Positions 8,182-17,009 of a DNA stretch of 64,000 bases are shown one piece after another (within the stretch, counting starts at the first letter, position 1; each line of letters begins with the position of its first letter). Below the pieces are notes generated by a model, which was not told the DNA's origin, searched no databases, and was given only the letters and a program-made list of their open reading frames with translations. Source of the stretch: Pseudoalteromonas luteoviolacea (lineage in GTDB: Bacteria > Pseudomonadota > Gammaproteobacteria > Enterobacterales > Alteromonadaceae); the NCBI RefSeq assembly GCF_001750165.1, contig NZ_CP015411.1:530001-594000 (forward strand), written 5' to 3'. Position numbers and translations under genes: made by a program.

Positions 8182-10494
8182 ATGGGCACAAGTTTTAAAA
8201 ACCGAATAATTGTACTGTGTGTCGGTCTCGTACTGATAACCGCTGTGGCCAGTCTTGCCGGTTTTTGGTGGTCGACGAGTGAGTTTAAAGAACGTCAAGT
8301 TCAACAAGATATCCAAAAAGCGCAAAGCGTCTACCAGCAATATTTAGTTGCTCGTGAAAGACTATTGGTGACTGCTGCTTCCGTATTGACTCAGGACTTT
8401 GGTTTTAAACAAGCTGTTGCAACGAGAGATGCGTCTACAATCAGCAGTGTCTTGTTCAATCATAGCCAAAGGATCAATGCTGAGCTGATGCTGTTATTGG
8501 ATATGCGGGGTAAGCTGATTTCCACTAACCAGAATCAACTAGAATTACCGCAAGATATGAGACCTTTAGTAAAGGAGCTATTGGCTCATGAGGAGCGTTC
8601 GGCTTTTGTGGTGTTGGATAAAAAACTATATCAAGCCATTATTCTACCGGTCAAAGCACCTAGAACTATTGCATTTACGATTGTCGGTTTTGTGGTTGAT
8701 GAACCAATTGCACAGCAATTAAAAGGCCTAACAGGCATGGAGATGAGTTTTATCAGTCAGGGTGAGCGAATGAAAGCCAGCTCTATTCAATTGCCAGAAG
8801 ACCGTGACTTATTTGCCTACCTTCATGAGCAGAAAATCAATCGTTGGTTAGGCGAATACCCTTTGTATGTAAATGCAGAAGTGGCACTCCCATCATTGAC
8901 TAAAGTACCAGTTAGCTTAGTCCTCAGTGCTGATTTGCGCGCTGAGTATGAGGAGTTTGACCAGCTCGTACTTACTATTGTTTTTCTCTCATGTATTACC
9001 ATGCTATTCGGTTTTGTCACCAGTGGTTTTTTGGCGCGAAATTTAGCAACGCCATTGCAACAGCTCACGGTAATGGCAAGGCGATTTGCAAAAGGTGATT
9101 ATAATGCACAAGTGCATGAAACACGCCCGACCAAAGAGATTTGCCAACTGGTGGATGCTTTTCATGAGATGGGCGATGACATTCAAGCCCGTGAGAAGAA
9201 AATTCGCTTTCAAGCCAGTCACGATGTACTGACTGGTTTTTACAATCGCACCTCAGCTTTACCTATCCTAGATGCCTTGTTTTCGACAGAGCAAGTCTAC
9301 TACTTGTTGGTGTTAGATATTAAGGGATTGAGACACATCAATGATAAGTTGGGGCCTCGTATAGGTGATAGTTGTATACAAGCGGTTGCAGAGCGAATAG
9401 AGCAGGTGACAGCTGACTTTGAAGGGCTGAATGTAAGACTTGGTGGTGATGAATTTTTAACTGTTCTTTTGGCAAAGCCAGACTCGACTATGGAGCAATG
9501 CGTAGACAACTTCTTAAATAAGCTAAATCCCAGTTATACAGTGCATAACTTTGATATCAACTTACGTTTTAGTGTTGGTGTCGTGCATATTCCAGAACAA
9601 GCTGACAATGCTGACGACAGTATCCGACGGGCTTTAATTGCTGCTGACAATGCTTCACACGGCGTTGAGGATGTGTATTTCTATCAAACGGGAGAAGACG
9701 AGGCTTATTTAGAGCGGTTGGAAATTGTTGACGAATTAAAGCAAGCATTGGTTGCAGACGATGGCCAGCTTTTTATGACCTATCAGCCTAAGTTGAATAT
9801 GCGCACAGGTGTAGTTGATAAGGTTGAATCTTTGATCCGTTGGAAACGTACTAATGGAGATTGGGTGTCACCAGAGCTATTTATTGATCTCGCAGAGCAA
9901 TCAGGATTAATTGTTGATTTGACACAATGGGTGTTGAAAACAGTTGTATCGCAAATATCAGTGTGGACAGCGCAAGGCTTAACGATGAAAGCGGCGATCA
10001 ATGTGTCAGCCCAAGATATCGCAGATATCGATTTCATACCTCATTTGCAGGCCATGTTAAATGCTTACTCCGTACCCGCAAACCTGATCACGATTGAACT
10101 GACAGAGCGGGATATGATCGAAAATGAAGAGAAAGGGATAGCCGCGCTGATTGCACTCAAAGAAATTGGGGTGCATATTTCGCTGGATGACTATGGTGTT
10201 GGGCAGACCTCTTTGGGGCGCCTTAAAATGCTACCCATTGATGAATTGAAACTCGATAAGGTCTTTATTTTAAAGTTGGCGGGTTCACATCAAGATCAAT
10301 GTATTGTCCGATCAACAATCAGTTTAGGGCATCAACTTGGGTTTTCTGTCGTTGCTGAAGGCGTAGAAGATGTAGAGTCATTGAAGCTCTTGGAAGAAAT
10401 GAAATGCGACTATGCACAAGGCTATTATTTAAGTCGGCCTTTAAAGGCGGATGATTTCACACAATGGCTAGGTCAATATCATAAAGCGGTTTAA
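8182..10494 (+). CDS. Membrane-bound GGDEF-EAL protein (c-di-GMP turnover)
   Basis: 770 residues: membrane segment about 8-28, periplasmic sensor domain about 30-260, second segment about 262-288, HAMP about 290-340, GGDEF domain about 350-505, EAL domain about 520-765. The GGDEF signature at 421-425 is intact; the inhibitory RxxD site upstream is absent (D-F-E-G at that place). The EAL signature reads ESL at 549-551, but other catalytic elements are kept (NVSAQD, ELTERD, LDDYGVG, VVAEGVE). Both synthesis and breakdown of c-di-GMP are possible. The start has aaaggaac upstream. It stands alone, convergent with the glycosyltransferase gene. Confidence 0.93.
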   Translation: MGTSFKNRIIVLCVGLVLITAVASLAGFWWSTSEFKERQVQQDIQKAQSVYQQYLVARERLLVTAASVLTQDFGFKQAVATRDASTISSVLFNHSQRINAELMLLLDMRGKLISTNQNQLELPQDMRPLVKELLAHEERSAFVVLDKKLYQAIILPVKAPRTIAFTIVGFVVDEPIAQQLKGLTGMEMSFISQGERMKASSIQLPEDRDLFAYLHEQKINRWLGEYPLYVNAEVALPSLTKVPVSLVLSADLRAEYEEFDQLVLTIVFLSCITMLFGFVTSGFLARNLATPLQQLTVMARRFAKGDYNAQVHETRPTKEICQLVDAFHEMGDDIQAREKKIRFQASHDVLTGFYNRTSALPILDALFSTEQVYYLLVLDIKGLRHINDKLGPRIGDSCIQAVAERIEQVTADFEGLNVRLGGDEFLTVLLAKPDSTMEQCVDNFLNKLNPSYTVHNFDINLRFSVGVVHIPEQADNADDSIRRALIAADNASHGVEDVYFYQTGEDEAYLERLEIVDELKQALVADDGQLFMTYQPKLNMRTGVVDKVESLIRWKRTNGDWVSPELFIDLAEQSGLIVDLTQWVLKTVVSQISVWTAQGLTMKAAINVSAQDIADIDFIPHLQAMLNAYSVPANLITIELTERDMIENEEKGIAALIALKEIGVHISLDDYGVGQTSLGRLKMLPIDELKLDKVFILKLAGSHQDQCIVRSTISLGHQLGFSVVAEGVEDVESLKLLEEMKCDYAQGYYLSRPLKADDFTQWLGQYHKAV

Positions 10495-10506
10495 GGGACT
10501 AAAGGC

Positions 10507-11511
10507 TTATTTGATAAGTTCAAATAGTGCTTGGCTGATAGCTTGCGGCGAAATGTCTCTTATCATTTGTGATTCAGACAGTGACATTGATTGGTGATGA
10601 AGTGCGATTAAGTTCTGCTGTTTTGGCGCGACGATAGACCACGGAGATGTACCTTGACCAATGATGGCAACACAGGGGGTGTTACACGCAGCTGCAATAT
10701 GCATCGGCCCCGAATCAATCGAGATCATTGCATCCATATTACCAATTGTGTCGACTAATATATCCAGCGTCATACGTCCCGCTAAATTCGTCACTGACTT
10801 ATTTTGCTTAACTAATTCTTGTGTGAGCGTTTCCATCTCATCTCGCTCTGCGCTATCCCCTAACAAATAGAGGTGTATATCTTGATATGCACTTAATCGT
10901 TTGAGTAGCGCGAGTGATAAATCATGGGGGTAACACCGATGTCCTTTTATTGTTCCACCAAGGTAAAGCGCTATTTTTAGCTTACCTTTTAGTGGCTGCT
11001 CTAATTTTTGGGGGGTGAGTGTAGGTTTATTAAATGTTTCAAAGGGCTTGCCATGAGGTTCATTAACCAGCTGGCAGTAACGATAAATATAATGTTCACA
11101 TGGGTTGAGTTTTAATGCATGGCTCAATAAAGGGCTTCTAGCATTTTGTGCATAACCTATGATAGTTTTTATGCCAGCTAGCTTCATTAAAAGTGCGTCG
11201 CGTAGCGAGCCCCTGAACAATACGGCTGCTGAGATATTATAGCCTTTAAGTATGCGAGACATGCTAAGAATATTGTGTGGTGCATCATAATAATGGCGTT
11301 TGTCGGGTATGAATTCTACGCCATAATGATCTGCACGAGAAAATAAGCTGGCCATAAATGGCCTGCCTAAAACGTATATGCGTTGTGTTGGATACAGGTT
11401 TTGTAATAGTTCCAGAGCTGGCAGGGTATTAATTGCATCCCCAATAAATTTAGGTAATACGGCTAAAATAGCGCCGCTTACTTGACCTGAAACAATGACT
11501 TTACTACCCAT
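10507..11511 (-). CDS. Glycosyltransferase family 9 protein (heptosyltransferase-like)
   Basis: 334 residues with the two-domain GT-B layout of ADP-heptose:LPS heptosyltransferases. N-terminal AVLPKFIGDAINTLPAL is the usual start of GT9 enzymes; LFRGSLRDALLMKLAG, ALYLGGT and the family hallmark SIDSGPMHIAAACNTPCVAI with a late G-T-S-P follow. It probably transfers a heptose or related sugar to lipopolysaccharide core at the inner membrane. It is not inside an LPS cluster here, so the exact acceptor cannot be stated. The ribosome binding site is weak. Confidence 0.88.
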   Translation of the reverse strand: MGSKVIVSGQVSGAILAVLPKFIGDAINTLPALELLQNLYPTQRIYVLGRPFMASLFSRADHYGVEFIPDKRHYYDAPHNILSMSRILKGYNISAAVLFRGSLRDALLMKLAGIKTIIGYAQNARSPLLSHALKLNPCEHYIYRYCQLVNEPHGKPFETFNKPTLTPQKLEQPLKGKLKIALYLGGTIKGHRCYPHDLSLALLKRLSAYQDIHLYLLGDSAERDEMETLTQELVKQNKSVTNLAGRMTLDILVDTIGNMDAMISIDSGPMHIAAACNTPCVAIIGQGTSPWSIVAPKQQNLIALHHQSMSLSESQMIRDISPQAISQALFELIK

Positions 11512-11601
11512 ACATTATATTTGTGATATACATTAAAGCTCCCTAGTATAGCGTTTGCTTTATTAGAATTTAACCGGAACTAATTAAATAAGTGTTCAAA
11601 A

Positions 11602-12438
11602 ATGGCAAAAAACTTAAAAAGTAGTCAATGGGTTTATGAAAATCGTCAAGATGTGGTTATTCTTGATGCTGGAATAATAAAGCCAGGCGAACAAGGTGTT
11701 TACCAACCGACAGCAATTATTCCTGGTGCGTTACGTTTTGATATTAGTCATACCTTTAGTGATCATGGAAGTGCCTTACCTAACATGATGTGTTCATCGA
11801 ACGTGTTTCAAGCTGAAGTGCGCCAACTCGGTATTAATAATACCGATACCATTGTTGTCTATGATGATAAAGGTTTGTTTAGCGCAGCAAGAGCTTGGTG
11901 GATGTTCAAATCAATGGGATTTGACCAAGTCTTTGTCTTAGATGGCGGATTAAAGTACTGGCAGTTCTGTGGCTTAGATACAGTGACTGAGTATGCATGT
12001 GCCCAGACATTAGGTGATTTTAAAGCACACCCACAAAAACGCTATTTTATAGACAAAAATGCAGTTTTGTCTGGTATCGATTGTCCAGATACTTTGCTCA
12101 TTGATGCCAGAGGGGGAAAACGCTTTGCAGGACAAGGTGCCGAACCGCGCTCGGGGAAGCGTCAGGGTCATATTCCAAATAGCGTGAACTTACCGTATAG
12201 CAGTTTGCTCACAGAACAGGGGTTGTTACGGCCTATTGAGGAGATTGCAAGACAATTGGAAGCACTAGGTGCTATTTCACATGAAACTACCTTACAATTT
12301 AGTTGTGGCTCAGGGGTCACCGCCTGTATTTTAGCTTTGGTTGCAAATGAGTGTGGTTACGCCCATTTACAGGTATATGATGGTTCCTGGAGTGAGTGGG
12401 GAGGATTGGAAAATGTTCCAATCACGACAAGATGTTAA
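11602..12438 (+). CDS. sseA: 3-mercaptopyruvate sulfurtransferase
   Basis: 278 residues with two rhodanese domains (about 8-130 and 155-275). The active-site loop is CGSGVTA with Cys235, the signature of mercaptopyruvate sulfurtransferases as opposed to thiosulfate sulfurtransferases (CRKGVTA). The inter-domain segment shows IDARGGKRFAG. It transfers sulfur from 3-mercaptopyruvate to thiol acceptors or cyanide in the cytoplasm. It is divergent from the GT9 gene and convergent with the ROK gene, which ends 15 bases away. Confidence 0.9.
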   Translation: MAKNLKSSQWVYENRQDVVILDAGIIKPGEQGVYQPTAIIPGALRFDISHTFSDHGSALPNMMCSSNVFQAEVRQLGINNTDTIVVYDDKGLFSAARAWWMFKSMGFDQVFVLDGGLKYWQFCGLDTVTEYACAQTLGDFKAHPQKRYFIDKNAVLSGIDCPDTLLIDARGGKRFAGQGAEPRSGKRQGHIPNSVNLPYSSLLTEQGLLRPIEEIARQLEALGAISHETTLQFSCGSGVTACILALVANECGYAHLQVYDGSWSEWGGLENVPITTRC

Positions 12439-12453
12439 ATACGATTAATAGTA

Positions 12454-13647
12454 TTAATCTTGGCGCAGAAAAACACTCTCTTGCAATGGAGTGCCTTGAA
12501 AAAGCTTGGGTATGTAAAGTGTTTGCATATTCTTATTACTCAACGCTGCATGTAAAGGTAATGTGGCGACGCCAGATAAAGCGACGCTATTGATATTTGG
12601 CACTTTAATAAGCCTGACAATATCTCGCTTGCCAAGTTGCGCAATTGAGGGAATAAAAGGTCTGAGTGAGCAGATCAGCTTATCCAAGCATGTTTCACTG
12701 AGGTCACTGCCTATAATAATAGTTTGGGTATTTAGTAAAGATTCCAGAGTATGAATAGCAATTCGAAGTGGCTCAGTGGCCTGGTTTATCCAGGTTGCAC
12801 ATTGTAGATGCTTTGATGGGTCTAGTGCACTGATTGGAATAGTGGAATCCGGGCTATTTGCAATAAAAGTTGCTAAGGAATCTACAGATGAGAACTCATT
12901 GAGTGTGCCCCATTCTCCCGTTTTGTCATTGTGTTCAGGAGTGACAAACATATCACCTATCGCGCCAGTTAAGCCGTTTTGACCAAGCATAATTTGCCTG
13001 TCATAAACAACAGCAGCTTCCACTTTGTTACCTATATGAATATATACAAAGTTATGTACGGTTTTTGCTTCTCCGAATAACATTTGATATGCAGCACATG
13101 CTGATGCAGTCGTTTCTAAAGCGATTGGTAAATGAAGTCGCTCACTCAGCTGAGCTTGTAATGTTTGGTTGAGCTGATGTTGAGATATTGCATCGCCTTG
13201 ACTGTTATTAATAGAAAGACCGATAGCTAATATGGTCTGCATACTGACATTATTTGTTGCAATGAACTGCTCCAAAACATGCCCAATGTCTGTCGCTCTG
13301 AGTGGGGAAGTGAGTTGTTTAGTTATTTTACTATGGCATTCGCCATTCAGATAATACAACCCCAGCTCTAATAGTTCTGGGGTAATACGGATTGCGCACG
13401 TAAACGCGGCATGTTTATTTAAACACAGCATTTTAGAAGGCTTACCAGCCCCTTCGGAGCGCTTTATACCCATTTCTTCAACGAGGTTTATCGCGATCAG
13501 CTCTTCGACCATGTTAGTAATTGTTTGTTTGGTCAGTAATGTATTTCGTGCAATGTCTGCACGTGAAATGGGACCAAGTGTGACAATCTGCGTCAAAACT
13601 AAACGTAAGTTAACGGCTTTATTTTGTTTAGCGTTTGACCCTTTCAC
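12454..13647 (-). CDS. ROK-family transcriptional regulator
   Basis: 397 residues. A winged helix-turn-helix lies at about 20-65 (ISRADIARNTLLTKQTITNMV, then EMGIKRSEGAGKPSK), followed by the ROK/actin-like ATPase fold. The Zn-binding segment of NagC and Mlc (GH...CxCGxxGCxE) is missing; the corresponding stretch reads GDMFVTPEHNDKTGEWGTLNE, so zinc coordination and sugar kinase activity are unlikely. It is divergent from a sugar ABC operon 197 bases away, which it very likely controls in response to the transported sugar or its phosphate. Confidence 0.88.
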   Translation of the reverse strand: MKGSNAKQNKAVNLRLVLTQIVTLGPISRADIARNTLLTKQTITNMVEELIAINLVEEMGIKRSEGAGKPSKMLCLNKHAAFTCAIRITPELLELGLYYLNGECHSKITKQLTSPLRATDIGHVLEQFIATNNVSMQTILAIGLSINNSQGDAISQHQLNQTLQAQLSERLHLPIALETTASACAAYQMLFGEAKTVHNFVYIHIGNKVEAAVVYDRQIMLGQNGLTGAIGDMFVTPEHNDKTGEWGTLNEFSSVDSLATFIANSPDSTIPISALDPSKHLQCATWINQATEPLRIAIHTLESLLNTQTIIIGSDLSETCLDKLICSLRPFIPSIAQLGKRDIVRLIKVPNINSVALSGVATLPLHAALSNKNMQTLYIPKLFQGTPLQESVFLRQD

Positions 13648-13780
13648 TGTGTACCCTTTTTAGTTTATGCATATAGATATCATGTTTCAGAGTGCCTATC
13701 TTATTACACATGGCATTATTTTCGAATAGTTTAAAAGGCGTATGCCGACATCTCATCTGTTGGAGGTGAAGTAAAACTAT

Positions 13781-13808
13781 TTGACAAACATTAGAGTGCT
13801 GATCAAAT
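13781..13808 (+). promoter_or_regulatory. Possible promoter of the sugar ABC operon
   Basis: A perfect -35 box ttgaca lies at 13781-13786 and a weak -10 (tcaaat) at 13803-13808, 36 bases before the substrate-binding protein start. The poor -10 fits an activated or regulated promoter. Assignment is tentative. Confidence 0.35.
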
Positions 13809-13843
13809 GTACGTATTCAGGTTTTCATTAAAGGAACTATTCG

Positions 13844-14953
13844 ATGAAGTGCCGCGACCTAATGTCGAATGGCTGGGGCCAGTATTTACGTTGGCAGTTA
13901 ATCGCCATTTGGATGTGTGCTATTGCCATGACTCCAGTGGCGGTGGCTCAAGGGAGTACCGAATATCTCTTATCTCAAAAGCAAGAAACTCAAGTACAAA
14001 AGGCAAAACTTACCGCCGTTATGGCATGGCATGGTTCTAGCCCTTGGATAAACGCGGTCACTTTGGGCGCAAAAAAAGAATTTCAGCGTTTGGGCATAGA
14101 GTTACTGGCAGTGACTGAAGCGCATTATGATCCCGTTAAGCAGATAAGTGATTTAGAGACCTTAGCAGTATTACAACCTGACATTGTGTTGTCACTGAGC
14201 ATTGATGGGTTAAGTTCAAAACCAAGTTATTTGCGTCTAAGTAAAGCAGGGTCGCAGTTGGTACTGCTGAGTAACCCCATTATTGGTTTTAATCATGGCG
14301 CAGACTATGCCGGCTTAGTGGGCGTTGATATTGAGGGGATGGGGCAAGCCGCTGCAAAATTGCTTGCTCAAGCCATCGTTGCCCGAGGAGAGGTAGGGAT
14401 GATTTATCATGACGCAGATTACTACATTACCAACCAACGAGATGATGCGTTTGTACAGGCGCTTAAACAATATAGTGAAATACAACTGAGTGTAAAAAAG
14501 GGGTTTGTTAAAAAAAGCCAAACAGCGCAGCTGACAGCAGCAATGATTATCCAAAACCCCAGTATTAAAGCGATTTACGTATCTTGGGATGCTGCTGCAG
14601 AAGGGGTTATTGAGGCATTAAGGATTGCGAATCGTAAGGACATTAAAGTAATCACCCATGACCTTGGCACTAATAACCTGATTGATATGGCATTACATGG
14701 CAGTATGTATGGCACGGTGTCAGACCGCCCTTTTGAAATCGGTACCCGCATGGCCAGAATTGGCGCGAGTGCAGCGATTGGAGTGGCCACGCCAAAATAT
14801 ACTCAGGTCAGTTATAACTTAGTCACTCGCCAAAATATCGAGGCCTCATGGCACCTTGCATTTCAAACCCCGCTTCCCGTCATCTTGCAAACAGCGCTGA
14901 CACAGTCTCCATCAGTGAGTTCATTGTTCGATAGAGGTGATGATGTTCAGTAA
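13844..14953 (+). CDS. Periplasmic sugar-binding protein of an ABC transporter
   Basis: 369 residues with an N-terminal signal segment (about 15-36, ending VAVAQG) and a type I periplasmic-binding fold as in RbsB/FrcB: AVMAWHGSSPWINAVTLGAKKEFQRLG, GVDIEGMGQAAAKLL, AIYVSWDAAAEGVIEAL, VITHDLGTN. It captures a sugar in the periplasm for the permease. The 3' end overlaps the permease gene by 17 bases. The start at 13844 has aaaggaac upstream; a frame opening at 13807 in another register is a shadow. Confidence 0.9.
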   Translation: MKCRDLMSNGWGQYLRWQLIAIWMCAIAMTPVAVAQGSTEYLLSQKQETQVQKAKLTAVMAWHGSSPWINAVTLGAKKEFQRLGIELLAVTEAHYDPVKQISDLETLAVLQPDIVLSLSIDGLSSKPSYLRLSKAGSQLVLLSNPIIGFNHGADYAGLVGVDIEGMGQAAAKLLAQAIVARGEVGMIYHDADYYITNQRDDAFVQALKQYSEIQLSVKKGFVKKSQTAQLTAAMIIQNPSIKAIYVSWDAAAEGVIEALRIANRKDIKVITHDLGTNNLIDMALHGSMYGTVSDRPFEIGTRMARIGASAAIGVATPKYTQVSYNLVTRQNIEASWHLAFQTPLPVILQTALTQSPSVSSLFDRGDDVQ

Positions 14954-15872
14954 GTTAAATAGATACTCATTAGTGTACTATGCGTTTGCATTTTTCCTGC
15001 TCGTTTTTGCTATTACACTATCGGATACGGCCTTTTTTACGAGTATAAATTTGCTGAATATTTTAGTGCAAACCGCGCCTATTATCGTGATGGCGATAGG
15101 GTTGAGCTTTGCTTTGTCTATTGGGCGTATTGATTTATCAATTGGCGCTATTGTGGCGCTATGCGGTTTGGTCGCTGCGTGGTTATTGCCAATTTATGGT
15201 GTCATTATCGCCGTTTTTGTTGCGATATTACTAGGGGCCGCCATTGGCGCATTTAATGGCTATCTGTGTGAGTATCTGACGGTTCACCCATTCATTATAA
15301 CTTTGGGTGTGCTTGGGTTACTGACCGGTATCGCAAGGCAGTTTTCTGGGCTGCAATCCATACCTATTGTAAATACGCAATTTATCGAATTGTTTGGTCA
15401 TGGTGCTTTATTTGGCGTGCCTAGCTTCATATTGTGGGTAGGGAGCGGAGCGTTCTTTGCCCAAATTGTGCTGACTAAATTACGCTTTGGATCCCATTTA
15501 ATCGCTGTGGGCACAGATCAATCAGCTGCATATCGTATGGGTCTCAAGGTTTCGAGAATACGAATTACAGCAATGACTTTATGTGGCGTGTTTTGTGCCT
15601 GCGCAGGGGTACTGTATGGGGCAAGAATGCAAAGTGCAAGATACTCAATTGGTGAATCTGACCTAATGGTGGTGATTGCTGCGGTGGCCATTGGAGGGGG
15701 GAATTTGCTTGGTGGGCGTGTGAATATCTTTGGGGTTGTGTTGGGGGTATGGTTAATTGGTGCCATTAACAATGCACTGATCCTCAGTGGTTTTTCAAGT
15801 AATGAGCAGGTGATGGTAAAGGGAGCTATTTTAATTATTGCTGTTGCTATGACTACACAGGTGAAAAAGTGA
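14937..15872 (+). CDS. Sugar ABC transporter permease, RbsC/FrcC type
   Basis: 311 residues, about eight to nine hydrophobic segments, in the CUT2 permease family. Typical motifs are IGLSFALSIGRIDLSIGAIVAL near residues 53-75, the FNGYLCEYLTVHPFIITLG stretch and AVAIGGGNLLGGRVNIFG near the C-terminus. It forms the inner-membrane channel with the ATPase encoded next. Start overlaps the binding-protein gene; stop overlaps the ATPase start. Confidence 0.92.
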   Translation: MMMFSKLNRYSLVYYAFAFFLLVFAITLSDTAFFTSINLLNILVQTAPIIVMAIGLSFALSIGRIDLSIGAIVALCGLVAAWLLPIYGVIIAVFVAILLGAAIGAFNGYLCEYLTVHPFIITLGVLGLLTGIARQFSGLQSIPIVNTQFIELFGHGALFGVPSFILWVGSGAFFAQIVLTKLRFGSHLIAVGTDQSAAYRMGLKVSRIRITAMTLCGVFCACAGVLYGARMQSARYSIGESDLMVVIAAVAIGGGNLLGGRVNIFGVVLGVWLIGAINNALILSGFSSNEQVMVKGAILIIAVAMTTQVKK

Positions 15873-16657
15873 TGAAACGCTCTGCTTTAGATCAAATCGT
15901 ACTAAAAGTCAGTGAATTATGTAAAAGCTATGATGGCTTTGATGTGCTTAGAGGGGTTAATTTTACGATTAATCGAGGAGAAGTTGTTGCTTTGCTGGGG
16001 GACAATGGGGCAGGAAAGTCGACACTTGTAAAAATACTTGCAGGGCTAACTCAACCAGACAGTGGACATATAGAAATCGCTCAAAAGAGGATGAGCTTAA
16101 GCTCACCTCGTGATTCTCAAAATGCGGGAGTGGCTGTCGTTCACCAAGATTTAGCGTTGGTGCAAGCGCTCAGTGTCGTCGAAAATTTATTTTTAAACCG
16201 TGAAGTAATGCATCGAAATCGATTATTGCGAGCTCTGGGCTGGCTAGATAAAAAAACGATGTTAAGAAAAGCGCAAAAGCTATTACAGCGATTGGGGGTG
16301 ACATTGGCTGATATTCACTCGCCAGTCAATTCATTATCGGGTGGCCAAAAGCAGGCTGTTGCTATTATTCGGGCCGTGTATGCAGGGGCTGATATTATTA
16401 TCATGGATGAACCGACAGCAGCACTGGGGGCAGAGCAATGCGCACGTTTAGTATCATTAATCCGTCTACTGAGTTCGCAAGGGATTGCCATTGTATTAAT
16501 TAGCCATAATTTACGGCAAGTTGATGCATTGTGCGATCGTGCAGTGATATTATTCGAGGGACAAACCGTTGCTGATGTTGCGATAGATGAGGTAAATCAA
16601 GCACAATTGATAGCGTATATGAATGGTGCTCAAAACGATATCGCCAAGGCGAGTTAG
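15872..16657 (+). CDS. Sugar ABC transporter ATP-binding protein, single domain (FrcA type)
   Basis: 261 residues. Walker A GDNGAGKST, Q-loop VVHQDLALVQ, signature LSGGQKQ, Walker B IIMDEPTAALG and H-loop SHN are all present. Unlike RbsA it holds one nucleotide-binding domain, the FrcA arrangement, so it should act as a homodimer. The ATG at 15872 shares bases with the permease stop (TGATG); a GTG at 15869 is the alternative start. Substrate is undetermined; fructose or another monosaccharide is suggested only by the layout. Confidence 0.9.
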   Translation: MKRSALDQIVLKVSELCKSYDGFDVLRGVNFTINRGEVVALLGDNGAGKSTLVKILAGLTQPDSGHIEIAQKRMSLSSPRDSQNAGVAVVHQDLALVQALSVVENLFLNREVMHRNRLLRALGWLDKKTMLRKAQKLLQRLGVTLADIHSPVNSLSGGQKQAVAIIRAVYAGADIIIMDEPTAALGAEQCARLVSLIRLLSSQGIAIVLISHNLRQVDALCDRAVILFEGQTVADVAIDEVNQAQLIAYMNGAQNDIAKAS

Positions 16658-16677
16658 CTCAATTCAGAGAGAGTATA

Positions 16678-16995
16678 GTGAATTATTTAGAAGCAGTTGC
16701 CAGTTTTGCCGAGTTTGGCACACATCGAGATGATGCAATCTCAATCATGCTCAGTGCTGAGCAACAGGTTGGTATTTATAGTTTATCGGTGTCGACTTTT
16801 AAGCAGGTATTACAACGCGTTATAGAAGAGCAGATCAGCATGTCAGATTTGGAGTTATGGGCAAGTGTCTTATTGCAGCGTGAAGAATATTTAGTTGGAG
16901 ATTTAGAGGGCAGCCTTTATGCATTGTCCGACCCAGATATTATGGGGGGAATAGACAAGGTCAAACTAACACGCTTATTAGCACTGCTAGATTGA
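16678..16995 (+). CDS. Small uncharacterised protein of the sugar ABC operon
   Basis: 105 residues from a GTG start, 20 bases after the ATPase gene and preceded by agagagag, so co-transcribed. It has no signal peptide, no membrane segment and no motif I recognise; it looks mostly helical and acidic, with DLELWASVLLQREEYLVGDL in the middle. Its place at the end of the operon suggests a link to the transport system or its sugar. It stops 14 bases before the convergent fbp stop. Confidence 0.75.
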   Translation: MNYLEAVASFAEFGTHRDDAISIMLSAEQQVGIYSLSVSTFKQVLQRVIEEQISMSDLELWASVLLQREEYLVGDLEGSLYALSDPDIMGGIDKVKLTRLLALLD

Positions 16996-17009
16996 CCTCA
17001 AGATTTAAC

